NCBI RefSeq assembly: GCF_003672135.1
Contig: NC_039507.1
Location: 62,001 to 126,000, forward strand
Direction of reading: 5' to 3'
Origin: Ooceraea biroi
Lineage: Eukaryota > Arthropoda > Insecta > Hymenoptera > Formicidae
Length of the DNA: 64,000 nucleotides
Made by a program: the position numbers and the translations under genes. Under the pieces are notes generated by a model. The model saw nothing but the letters and a program-made list of their open reading frames with translations. It did not search any database and had not been told where the DNA came from. Below, in pieces: positions 45,286 to 55,826 of this stretch (the first letter of the stretch is position 1; each line of letters starts with the position of its first letter).

Positions 45286-46571
45286 TTGGGTCATTAAGTA
45301 TGAAACTTTACAAATAGAACATAAACTTTTGCATTTTTTGGCACATGGACATGATTTATTTTCAATCGAAGTATGCGCCCATGTTATCTACACACTTCTG
45401 CCATTTTAGTGGTAGTTGGTCTATGCCTCTACTATAGAAGCCAGGAGTACGGGAATCGATGAAGTCGCGGAGGGCTGTTTCGACTGCCTGTTGAGAATTG
45501 AAGAATTTTCCCACCAAGAAGTTGTCCAAATTCCGAAAGAAGTGATAGTCGGTAGGTGATAGATCTGATGAATATGGTGGATGACGGAGAGTTTCCAATT
45601 CCAACTCCTGTAGCTTTGCCACGGTCAGTCGTGCAGTGTGCGGTCGAGCATTATCATGCAACATGATTGGCATTGATCGATTGACCAATTTCGGTTGTTT
45701 AATAGCAAGTTGTTGCATCATTTCGTCCAGTTGCTTGCAATATACTTCAGCCGTTATCGATGTACCAGGTTTCATAAAGTTGTAGTAGATAACACCTGAC
45801 CTGGACCACCAAACAGTCACCATAAGCTTCTTCTGTGTAATGTTGGGTTTCGCGTGATGTCTCGGTGGTTCATCAGCGTTCAACCACTGATGTGAGCGTT
45901 TACGATTGTCGTAGAGTATCCACTTTTCATCGCAGGTCACAATTCGATTCAAAAAAGATTCATTTTTGTGACGGGAAAGCAAAGAAAGGGAAGCCTCTAG
46001 ACGTTGCGCCTGCTGCGCATCAGTCGATTCGTGCGGGACCCATTTGTCCAACTTCTTTATTTTACCAATTGCAGCTAAATGAACCAATATGGTAGGTATG
46101 GAAACATTGAATATCGATGCCAATTCACGTGTACTTTGAGATGGATCGGACTCTACTACGGCTCTCAAGTGATCATTATCCACCTTCGTCTTTGGTCTTC
46201 CACGTGGCTCATTAGCGAGGCTGAAATCTCCATTTCTGAAGTTTTTGAACCAATTGCCCACCGTTGCTTTAGTAGTTGAACCTTCACCAAATACAGCGTT
46301 GATATTACGAGCCGTCTCCGACCCTGTGGTTCCACGGCGGAACTCATATTCATAAATCACACGAATTTTGGACTTTTCCATAGTTCTATAAAAAAGAATC
46401 CACCAATAAAACTAATGAAGATATTTGAACAAACAAATATGACATTTGAAGAGCGAACATACATCTATCACACTAACCTAACCTGATACTAACGTCTGGC
46501 GCCAAATTTGAGATAACAAATGTTAAAGATGGCGCTTTTACATTTGTAAAGTTTCATACTTAATGACCCAA
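45286..46571 (-). mobile_element. Intact mariner (mauritiana-type), 1,286 bp
   Basis: Perfect 30-base inverted ends starting TTGGGTCATTAAGTATGAAA, flanked by TA target duplications (45,284-45,285 and 46,572-46,573). It contains one full-length transposase and no lesion. Its insertion into the edge of segmental copy B, with no counterpart in copy A, dates it after the duplication. Confidence 0.95.
45362..46381 (-). CDS. Mariner transposase, 339 aa, DD34D
   Basis: Cut-and-paste transposase inserting at TA. Residues 1-110 form the paired helix-turn-helix DNA-binding region; the linker WVPHES is at 114-119. The catalytic triad is D151 (TCDEKW), D243 (LHDNARPH) and D278 (YSSDLSPTD), giving the diagnostic 34-residue spacing; the usual YSPDLxPxD motif has Ser for Pro. 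Length, start and C-terminus (...CVDNMGAYFD) are normal for mauritiana-subfamily elements such as Mboumar of Messor ants. No stop or frameshift. Whether it is active cannot be told from sequence. Confidence 0.95.
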   Translation of the reverse strand: MEKSKIRVIYEYEFRRGTTGSETARNINAVFGEGSTTKATVGNWFKNFRNGDFSLANEPRGRPKTKVDNDHLRAVVESDPSQSTRELASIFNVSIPTILVHLAAIGKIKKLDKWVPHESTDAQQAQRLEASLSLLSRHKNESFLNRIVTCDEKWILYDNRKRSHQWLNADEPPRHHAKPNITQKKLMVTVWWSRSGVIYYNFMKPGTSITAEVYCKQLDEMMQQLAIKQPKLVNRSMPIMLHDNARPHTARLTVAKLQELELETLRHPPYSSDLSPTDYHFFRNLDNFLVGKFFNSQQAVETALRDFIDSRTPGFYSRGIDQLPLKWQKCVDNMGAYFD

Positions 46572-46599
46572 TAGTTTATATAGTATTTTATATATGTAA

Positions 46600-46704
46600 A
46601 GTACTTTACATAAAATACATATACATACATACATACATACATATACACACGCGCGCGCGCGCGTATATGTATATGTATGTATGTATAGGTAGGTAGGTAT
46701 GGAT
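46600..46704. repeat. ATAC / CG / TAGG microsatellite cluster
   Basis: Consecutive simple repeats (CATA)n, (CG)n, (TATG)n and (TAGG)n at 46,619-46,703, next to the mariner right end. Confidence 0.9.
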
Positions 46705-46746
46705 GTATAAACGTTTATTATATATGTTATATAAAATAATAATAGT

Positions 46747-46881
46747 CCATATTCAGGACGTGCTTCTAAAGATATTAGCGCGCCTTTTTGTCATTCTATC
46801 TTTATCATTCAGTAGACATAAAACAAGGATAGAACGACAAAAAAGCGCGCTAACATCTTTAGAAGCACGTTCTGAATATGG
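46747..46881. repeat. Palindromic MITE, 135 bp
   Basis: Arms of about 55 bases starting CCATATTCAGGACGTGCTTC, nearly perfect, with a ~20-base loop. Confidence 0.9.
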
Positions 46882-47297
46882 ATCAATGTATATATCCTTT
46901 CGTGACATATAAAATAGTAATATTTTATAAATAGAATAGGCCCCTCCAACGCCTATTCCCGTGAGGCGGAACCAATATATTGTCTCGTCTCTCCAATTGC
47001 TCATACGAGGCATATGAGCAGTAACGCATTTATTTGCAAGAAGCGTTCGTGTGATTAACGCAAACGCCTCGAGTAATAATGTATTACTACATATATGATA
47101 TAAAGTCAACGCCACGTATGTGATGCCTTTGAAAATGACGTGATGTGTCAACATTACACATTTTTCAAGTCGGAGAAAGCGTCATAGTTATGGATGAATT
47201 AACAAGTTTAAATAAACGGTGGAAAGGTAAGATTTAATAAATAATGAATATTTATTAACAAGTTTTACAACTAATTAGGCAGTTATACAATAACCTA

Positions 47298-48281
47298 CCC
47301 AGATAACCAAGTCTGCCGAAAGCAGATGATGCTAACTATCTGCCATCAACTATTGCCAGCCAAAAGACAACAAATTTGATACAGAAGTTGTTATTAACGA
47401 TTAATTCGACAAATTGGTGCCAGAAATGTAACAGAGCTTGCTCACAAAATCTCTAAGAACAGATTGGCGGCAGAAACCGAGCAGAATCTGCAAACATGGC
47501 TTGAAGTCAGATTGTCGACAGAAACCGAGTAAGATTTGCGCACGCGGAATCTAACGGCAGATTGGCAGCAGAAACCGAGCAAGATCTGCGCGCACGGAAT
47601 CTAACAGCAGATTGGCAGCAGAAACCGAACAGGATCTGCAGCTTTTGACAGTATTCAAATTTACACGGCTATGAATATGTGTTTTCGCTCCGCACCGCTA
47701 TGCGGTGCACACGTCGAGTTCTTACTCGATGTTAAGATTTAACCTAACAGTTATATAAGTTAATATACGCGCCTTGGCATAATATTAATTTTTCTGAAAA
47801 TTTTTGCACTTGCGACACAAAGGCTCCCAATGGACAACGTCCATGTAGTTCACCGCACGCCACAAGCAATCTGAAGTTCGAAAGCAAAATTCGGACTTCA
47901 GATTAGAATAAATTAACAATAAGAGAGAGATTATGCAACGAACTGTTAGAAAGACACATCAAGCCAAATGTACTTTAATTTAACAAACAAACAAATGCGT
48001 TCTTTTAACACATGGTAATATAAAATGCCAATTTATAGTGTGTTAAAAGTAAACACGTGCTTTAATATATCGCAAATATGAATGGCCAAAAGCTACAAAT
48101 TCTGTTCGGTTTCTGCTGTCAATCTGTCGTCAAATGTTAACAGATCCTGCTCGGTTTCTGCCGCCAATCTGCTGTCAGATCACTATCCTAATGCGGACAC
48201 AACGGATGCCAATTTGCTATCACCTTCTGCAGTAATCTGTTGCCAATCTGCTGGCAGATTGCACATATTTTGTTTACTGGG
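47298..48281 (+). mobile_element. CAGATTGGCAGCAG-family element, 984 bp
   Basis: Ends CCCAGATAACCAAG (47,298) and TTGTTTACTGGG (48,281), with TA on both sides. Subterminal arrays repeat CAGATTGGCAGCAGAAACCG / CGGTTTCTGCnGnCAATCTG many times. The centre (47,680-47,885) is the same core as in the TTGCAA family although the arrays are unrelated. No coding capacity; open frames are repeat artefacts. Confidence 0.8.
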
Positions 48282-49390
48282 TATGTAGTAAAGAGATGAA
48301 ACATTAATAATATAGTTAGTATACAAAGTATTAATTTTTAGTGGATATAAGGATGACCTGACAAATATTTATTACGGAAGAATCCTTCTACCATATTTAA
48401 GGCATCATCATCTAGAAAACGTATGGCAGAAATTTATAAATCGTCCTCCCAAATACCAGCTATTGGAAGAGGTGATAACTTTTATCATACAATGGTTTCA
48501 TCCGGAGAAAAATGTCTCTTGCTCGCATATAGATATGGATCTGGATAATATCGCACAACAGGTGACAAAGCGCCTTATAGTTGAGAAGCCCAAGCATCCA
48601 ATATTCTCGGCATCTCGCGAACAGTTCTCGAGGTGGAAATACAATAATAATCTATGAAAATCAATGGAACAACAGCGAGGGAAGACAGATTATAGATATT
48701 CTTTTCAATATACTCTTGCATAAACCAACCTTTGACGCAGTTGTACATTCTTTGAAATCAGATCTCTTTCGACAATACCTATTTATGATTAAGTTCGTAA
48801 GTTATAGTTTATAATATAATACATTATGATCAGCTTATGTTATATCTATAGCTTCATATATTTATTATTTCTTATAAATGTTAATATTTTTGTTTCTTAA
48901 ATTATGACAGGAGTTTAACAACCACAGTGTACCGCTGATAGTCATATTTCAGAGCGTTGCAAGAAGACTTGGTATATATTGTGATCTTATATCTGATCGT
49001 GTTATTCCGGGCCTGACCACTAAATGGTTATTAAGATGGAACCCAAAATGGTTAACCTAATTATAATTTCGATTACTCATACCTTTTCTACATTTCCATT
49101 TTTGACGTGTATATACTTTTTTATTATTTTATTGCAGTAATGTAACAAACTCGAATGACGAACAGTGTCTTTATATCTGTCTCGATGACGGTGGAGCCAT
49201 TTTGAATAAAAATAACTTGTCCACAATTTATAATTCTGCTTTAGAATGTCTCATAAGTTTTGACAGATATCCCAGAATAAATTTGTTAAAGGTAATTTTT
49301 CATGTATATGTCATGTATATTAATTCTACTAAATAACAATTCATAAAATTAACGATAAGATAATTGGTCACAAGCATGTTAGCATAGATA
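48282..49390 (+). pseudogene. FBXO21: FBXO21-like middle exons, direct copy of 12,266-13,383
   Basis: Collinear and ~97% alike with 12,266-13,383. It contains the same three exons, now with an extra base near 48,650 (AATAATAATCTATG), other small changes and a loss of about 14 bases in the second exon (after CCGGGCCTG). Bounded on the left by the CAGATTGGCAGCAG element and on the right by a CCCATACAGCAC end, so both borders are transposon junctions. Confidence 0.8.
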
Positions 49391-49580
49391 CCCATACAGC
49401 ACAGAAGCTGCAGCAATATTGCTGCAACGTTACAACTTTGCATATTGCAATGCAATATTGCAGAAACATTGCAAAGACAATTTGGTGCAATGTTAATTCA
49501 GTAATGTTGCAGCAATATTTCAAAACAATGTTAAAATAGCATTATACATATATTGCGATCAATGCGTATATTACAGAGCT
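49391..49580 (+). mobile_element. TTGCAA-family fragment
   Basis: Starts CCCATACAGCACAGAAGC directly after the FBXO21-like copy and holds a TTGCAA array to ~49,560; no matching right end seen. Confidence 0.65.
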
Positions 49581-49581
49581 T

Positions 49582-49686
49582 CTCAGATAACACAAAAGTT
49601 CCAGAGACAATCTAAGAACGTTCAAAGATGTTCAAACGTTCATAGGACGTTCTTAGAACATTTCTGGTACTTTTGTGCTATCTGAG
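49582..49686. mobile_element. AAGAACGTTCTT-family mini element, 105 bp
   Basis: Ends CTCAGATAACACAAAAGT and ACTTTTGTGCTATCTGAG, TT on both sides. The inside repeats GAACGTTC-type motifs. Smallest member of the CCCA-type set in this window. Confidence 0.8.
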
Positions 49687-49807
49687 TTGAACTTAAACAA
49701 TTATTTACATATTTCTTTTATGCAAGTCGCAACAGAGCAGCAATCACGTAACACTTTTTCTCTAAGACTGAAGAAAAGTAAAACCCAGCAAACACAGAAT
49801 ATAACTA

Positions 49808-50749
49808 TCCCTACAAAACCCTTTTTAAAAAAAGAAAAAGTATTTACGCCAAGTACATAAAACGTGTCGGACTTTGCAAAAACAGTGTAATTCAAAAAAT
49901 CTTTCTAAAAAAAGAGTATTATACAAATTTATTTATTCATTCAAAAATATACATGAAATCAATACAAGTAGCCAAGTTATCGTTGTTATTATTCGAAAGT
50001 GCACTGTTCACAAATGGATATGAAATCAATGCACTTTATCTAGTATTTCTTTAAAAATGGATTTTGTCAATGCAATATCCAATAATTATATACAACAACA
50101 GATTTATGCAAAATTAATTCAACAATTATATGAAACAAAAGTTTTATATCATAGTGAAGCAAAAAACTTGGCGTACCCGGGTTGCATTAATTGAATTCTT
50201 GTAAATATGTTTATAATTTCAAAATTGCCTTGGAAATATAAAACATCTCTTTCTTCTTTAATTGTTGCTTTTATATATTTATATTTCTACAAATATTGTA
50301 TGTAAATCGTTTCATTACTACACGCAAATAATTTGTATACTGTAAAACATTGGTGAGCATTGCATCGTAATACAACCCGGGCACGCCAAGTTTTTTGCTT
50401 CACTATGATATAAAACTTTTGTGTCATATAATTGTTGGATTAATTTTGCATAAATCTGTTGTTGTATATAATTATTGGATATTGCATTGATAAAATCCAT
50501 TTTTAAAGAAATACTAGATAAAGTGCATTGATTTCATATCCATTTGTGAACAGTGCACTTTCGAATAATAACAACGATAACTTGGCTACTTGTATTGATT
50601 TCATGTATATTTTTGAATGAATAAATAAATTTGTATAATACTCTTTTTTTAGAAAGATTTTTTGAATTACACTGTTTTTGCAAAGTCCGACACGTTTTAT
50701 GTACTTGGCGTAAATACTTTTTCTTTTTTAAAAAAGGGTTTTGTAGGGA
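49808..50749. repeat. 942-bp foldback element with ~375-base arms
   Basis: Arms 49,808-~50,190 and ~50,367-50,749 start TCCCTACAAAACCC; they are nearly identical inverses around a ~175-base centre. Both arms encode outward-reading variants of the same peptide (see findings). It lies within a CCCAGCAAACACA-type fragment that starts at 49,786. A related end occurs at 51,215-51,285. Confidence 0.9.
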
Positions 50750-51287
50750 TCTCACTCTTTTTTGTACATTTTTAAAATTTGGATAGCATAGAATTTCAAT
50801 ATTCAAAAAATACATTATTATTTAGAGATTATTATTTTTATTATTAATTATTAACAGATTGACTGTTATTAATAGATTATTATTTTTCTAAAAAAAATAT
50901 GTATGCACCCTTAGCATTTCGAGGCCAATGACAAATGTCAATGTCTCAACTTTTAAATCATTTAGAGAAATCCATTTTGTATCCTTAGCTCGCAACATGT
51001 TCGTGTAATGTCCATTATTAACATTTTCACCATGATAAAAAATAGCACTGTTAACTTTAAAATATTTAGATAAAATAAGTACTTCTAGGTACATCTAGGT
51101 ACTTCTAAGTACTTCTAGGTACTTGGCTAGTTAACTATTGATTTCATATTTAGTTTTGATTTTTCCAAATAGTTTTTTAAACTTTTTGTTGTGTACAAGG
51201 TGGGATTTTTTTATGTACTTGGCGTACATTTTTACCTTTGTGAGATTCTTTTAGTGGGATCTCAGTGCTTTTTGTAACTTTTTAAAT
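50750..51287. other. AT-rich repeat-derived sequence, no gene
   Basis: Includes a short tandem run of AGGTACTTCTAGGTAC-like units at ~51,080-51,125 and a partial copy of the foldback element end. Confidence 0.5.
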
Positions 51288-51905
51288 TTTGAGATATCTC
51301 GAATCCGCTTGCGCAGTCTTCTTTAGAATCGTTTGCAGTTGTTTCGTTTCGTTTGTAGTTGGATCGAGATATCCCAACAAAAGTTAGCAATTTTTTATTT
51401 AAACAAATGTTAATAACTTTTGAAAGTTCAACTATAAACCAAACAACTAGAAACGATTCTGAAAAAGACAGCGCAAGCGGATTCGCGATATCTTAACAAA
51501 TGGCAAAGTTAGCTATTTTTTATTTAAACAAATGTTAATAACTTTTTACAGTTCAACTGCAAACGAAACAACTAGAAACGATTCTGAAAATGATAGCGCA
51601 AACAGATTTGCGATATCTTAACAAATGGCAAAGTTAGTTATTTTTTATTTAAACAAATGTTAATAACTTTTGGCAGTTCAACTACAAACGAAACAACTAG
51701 AAACGATTCTGAAAAAAACAGCATAAGCGGATTCGCGATATCTTAACAAATGGCAAAGTTAGCTATTTTTTATTTAAACAAATGTTAATAATTTTTTACA
51801 GTTCAACTACAAACGAAACAACTAGAAACGATTCTGAAAAAGACAGCGCAAGCGGATTCACGATATCTTAACAAATGGCAAAGTTAGCTATGTTTTATTT
51901 AAACA
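51288..51905. repeat. ~121-bp minisatellite, about 4.3 units, plus one inverted unit
   Basis: Units repeat from ~51,376 (AAAGTTAGCTATTTTTTATT ... AACTAGAAACGATTCTGAAA ... GCGGATTCGCGATATCTTAA). The stretch 51,290-51,365 is the reverse complement of part of the unit, so the array begins with an inverted half-unit. Unit-to-unit changes are few. Confidence 0.9.
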
Positions 51906-52100
51906 ACTCTAACAGCACATGATATCATTCGAATATTCTATACACATACTGTGAATGTACGTACTGAACATAATATACTGAGAACATCCCTACAATATCT
52001 CTTATAGTATATTATTTCTTGTATATTCTCACAATATACTAATATTATCGTTTACAGTATATTATGTTTCGTATATTCTTCATATATTCTTAGAATATAC
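51906..52100. repeat. GAATATTC / AGTATATT motif array
   Basis: Begins AACAGCACATGATATC near an AGCACA-type end and repeats TATATTCT/AGAATATAC motifs; probably one arm of a GAATATTC-family element like 52,850-53,049. Confidence 0.5.
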
Positions 52101-52400
52101 TTTCGATTTATGCAGATAGTAGCGCATTTTACGTCATTTCCGAAATTGCCGGTACCGGTTTTCTTGACTGTCGCCTGATACCGCATGGTTTTTGGTTGGT
52201 TCTCTAAGAATTATCGACGAATTTGGAGGTAATCTTTAGTTCTTTTCTAAATATTTTATTAGATTATAGATAGATATTTTATTAGACATAAAATGAAGTT
52301 TAAGAATATTTTATTTGTACGTATATTTTTGAATTTTTAAGTTCGTACATAAGTGTTCTTTAACATATTAAGAGCATAATTTAAAACGCGGTTATTAAAT

Positions 52401-52475
52401 ATACTCGATAGCGTAGTGGACTAGAACGAGGACTGTAGAGCTCAACGACGCAAGTTCAAACCCCGTGTGAGATAA
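52401..52475 (+). repeat. tRNA-like sequence (tRNA-Tyr-like pseudogene or SINE head)
   Basis: A-box-like TAGCGTAGTGG at 52,409, anticodon-loop-like ACTGTAGAG (GTA anticodon, flanked by GAG/CTC) and B-box-like AGTTCAAACCCC at 52,453. The acceptor stem does not pair, so it is not a functional tRNA; a tRNA-derived SINE or a decayed tRNA gene fits. Confidence 0.45.
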
Positions 52476-52636
52476 ATGGAAATTTTAATTAACAAAATGT
52501 ATATAAATGTATATAGTATATATATATATATTATATATATATATATATATATATCAAATAGTTAAAGATCAGGAGTAAATATAGTAAGAATATGTTAATT
52601 GATAAATAGGTAAAAATTATTCTTTTTATATACCCA

Positions 52637-53154
52637 CCCAGCAAACACAGAATATAACTATTATATATTTCAGAAGTAACACGTAATATAACAGTTGTTA
52701 TACACTATTATTATTGAGGCTACATAATTTCCTTTTATAACTGTAATATTACTTTGTTTTAAAACTTTATTATAACCCTCACAGCACCGAACATTGCAAT
52801 AAGATTATAGGAAGATTACAACCTTACATACTTAATAATTAATGTTACTGCATACAGCACAAAATATTCGGAGAATATTCTAAAAATATCATTGACGATA
52901 TTCTGAGGATATCTTGAGAACAATGTTCCTACGGACATGGGAATATTCTGAGTATATTCTGAGCACATTATAATATATATGGAGTATATCTTACGTATAT
53001 AGGACGTGACATTTTTAGAATATTCTCAGAATATCATGTGCTATCTGGGTTTGGTGGACATTTTTCTCCTAAATAAAAGTTTCAATAAAATGGTTATGAA
53101 ACGTTACGGCAAAACGTTTATGAAACGGTTTTGAAACCAATGTGTGCTGCCTGG
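52637..53154. mobile_element. Three abutting CCCA-type element fragments
   Basis: A CCCAGCAAACACA end with GTTATATAAC-like motifs (52,637-52,775); a GAATATTC-family element (~52,850-53,049) ending GTGCTATCTGGG; then a right end of the GAAACGTTTC family (53,050-53,154), >97% identical over ~105 bases to 23,816-23,920. Successive insertion at element borders is the simplest reading. Confidence 0.7.
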
Positions 53155-53236
53155 GAAAGAACAATACTTTTGTTGAATTTAAATAAATTATGTATTATGT
53201 AACGATATAGATGATTCAATGTAAGATTCATATGGT

Positions 53237-53252
53237 GGCCCTAAAAAGGGCC
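53237..53252 (-). terminator. Histone H4 mRNA 3' stem-loop
   Basis: On the minus strand GGCCCTTTTTAGGGCC, the stem-loop bound by SLBP that directs 3' processing of replication-dependent histone mRNA, 36 bases after the H4 stop. Confidence 0.95.
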
Positions 53253-53287
53253 GTTCTTTGATCGATGTTTGATCGGTGGAGAACAGA

Positions 53288-53650
<363 letters not shown>

Positions 53651-53667
53651 CTAATCACTTGGCCCGT

Positions 53668-53782
53668 GTTTATATACGCAGAGCTCCAAATGTATCCCCA
53701 CTACGGCATCAGTAACCAATGACTGACGCTGCAGAGTTCTAAGTGTATCCCCACTACTGTATCAGTAACCAATGACGCTGCA
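53668..53782 (-). promoter_or_regulatory. H4 promoter: TATA box and duplicated CCAAT module
   Basis: On the minus strand GTATATAAA at ~53,670. Upstream, two ~50-base direct repeats (53,680-53,732 and 53,733-53,782) each contain GTATCCCCACTAC and AGTAACCAATGA (CCAAT in plus orientation). Confidence 0.75.
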
Positions 53783-53939
53783 GTAGAAATAAAGTAATGT
53801 AATGATAGTAGTATTGTAAAGTTCTATGATAGAACTTGTTCTTTACTAAACAATTGTTTTATTAATGTTATTAAAGTTAACCTTTTCTCTCTTTCACTCT
53901 CTCCTTCTGTATTGTATATATAATAAATTCTGTATAATG

Positions 53940-53946
53940 TAAAAAG

Positions 53947-54000
<54 letters not shown>
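53940..54000. repeat. (TA)n microsatellite
   Basis: Uninterrupted TA repeat; another at 54,438-54,475 and 52,515-52,553. Confidence 0.95.
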
Positions 54001-54002
<2 letters not shown>

Positions 54003-54440
54003 TTAACGTCTTATTAACAGTAGAGTGATATTTTTATTTGATGACATTTAATTAATGTTATAGATTATTATTATTCAAAGACTCAATAATTGCAATATTT
54101 AATACTTTATTGTGATTGCATACATTAAATATAATGCATATATAAAAAGCTTATAAATCGTTACTTTAAAAAAGTTTTAAACGATGAAAATAAAAATAGA
54201 GATAGAAATAGAAATGGAGAGTAAAAATCATAATATTTTTTGATGAAATGTGTTATTTCACTGTGAAGCAGAGAGGAAAAGAGAGATAACACAATTATAA
54301 CTTTGAAATATCTATAACCATTGATAACCTTTGTATAACATCGCGATAATATTGAATTATAGATTGCTTATATTGACATACACATGAAGCACAAGAAATG
54401 CAATGAGAAATAGTCTAATTTTATCAAATTAAGTTTAATG

Positions 54441-54481
<41 letters not shown>

Positions 54482-54526
54482 TAATAAATTGCTTTACATA
54501 TTTTAGACGTATTTTATCAATAAGTA
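54001..54526. other. No gene seen
   Basis: AT-rich spacer between H4 promoter region and a MITE. Confidence 0.5.
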
Positions 54527-54724
54527 TATACTCCGTCCAGCGAGAGAACGTTATCCGTCTGCGTATAGGCGGGCGAAGTGGGAATAGCGTGGCGTAGTGG
54601 TGGTGTATATAATAGCAGTAACGCGCTTGTATCGCGGCGTAGTGGGGGGTCTCTAGGGCGGAGATCTGCGCGAACGGACGCGTTTCGTCTACTCCGATAA
54701 CGTTCTCTCGCTGGACGGAGTATA
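54527..54724. repeat. MITE with 29-base inverted ends and TA target, 198 bp
   Basis: Ends TATACTCCGTCCAGCGAGAG and inverse CTCTCGCTGGACGGAGTATA; TA at both borders suggests a Tc1/mariner-mobilised MITE. GC-rich inside. Confidence 0.9.
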
Positions 54725-55693
54725 GAATTATGCTTATCAATATGAATATTTAGTTTTATTTTGTATTTTTATTGTATCAAGAACTGATGTAGCTTTATTT
54801 AAGGCCAGAAATTTGTATTGGTAATATAAGGATTTATCCGTATTTTTTGCACAACGTAATTACTATTTCTACGTTCACGATTGTATAACACACACCAAGT
54901 TTTTTTATGCACTTGCGATTTAAAAAAATCATAGCTAGCATCAATTAAATTTATCACAAATGTTTCACGTTAAATATATGTTAATATAATCAATGTTAAC
55001 ATAAATTATTGTTTATTACTGTACATGATGTTTATTACTGTATTTGTTCAGAAAAACAATAAAAATAATTAATAAGTTTATTTTAGATATGTTCTAAAAA
55101 ATGTTAAACATCGTCTCTTTACTATACTTCAGTAAATGCCAATTACGAAACTCTTACACAAGGCCCTTGCACAATAGGCGATAGCGATAGGCGAAATTTT
55201 GTTGTTATTGCCTGTTTCGTTTTCCACTTTGCATTGTCATATGCATTTTTTAGTGTTGAAATTCTCTATTTCTATTATCTTTTTGTCAGACGTGGTGTTC
55301 AAACATAAAGCTTTAAATTCTACCAAAACTTCATTAAATGTTGAAATGCGGTTAATCTATCAACGTTTAGTCTTAGCAATTTCTTGTATTGAAATTCGTT
55401 AATTGATACGAAAACGCATTAAAATCATCCCATTTAAATCTTGCGAACCATCTATCATAGAACAATGTTGGAATCAACACAGAACTCTTTTTAAACGTGT
55501 CGCAAATTCTTTTCAGTTTTCGAAGTATCTATACTTTTCCGAAATTCGTAGATCATAGCTACATGGATGCTATCAATATTTATTTTCAATTTTATTTTGA
55601 AGTACTTAAACTAACACCAAACCGAGTCCTATTTAAAACAACAGCTGGAATATGTGATCTTGTCAACGGCACATAATGCATCAGAATATGGGT
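54725..55693. other. No gene recognised
   Basis: AT-rich. A 67-codon plus-strand frame at 55,199-55,402 has no recognisable family and is probably chance or repeat-derived. Confidence 0.45.
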
Positions 55694-55807
55694 GTTTTCC
55701 AGCAACGACACAGTGCGACACAGTGTATCATTCTATCTTTGTTGTTCGCTGGTATTGAAAGAAGATAGAATGATACACCGTGTCGCACTGTGTCGTTACT
55801 GGAAAAC
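55694..55807. repeat. Palindrome with 46-base arms
   Basis: Arms 55,694-55,739 and 55,762-55,807 (GTTTTCCAGCAACGACACAG ...) with 22-base loop; ACACAGTG/GCGACACAGTG repeated within the arm. Confidence 0.9.
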
Positions 55808-55826
55808 AAGGTATAATACGTTGCCA

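Noticed and set aside
47298..48281. Possible CRISPR-like array of CAGATTGGCAGCAG repeats
   Set aside because: Spacing is irregular, repeats are in both orientations on the two sides, and the element has terminal inverted repeats; it is a transposon in eukaryotic DNA.
52401..52475. Functional tRNA-Tyr gene
   Set aside because: Acceptor stem does not pair and the B box is imperfect; tRNA-like remnant only.
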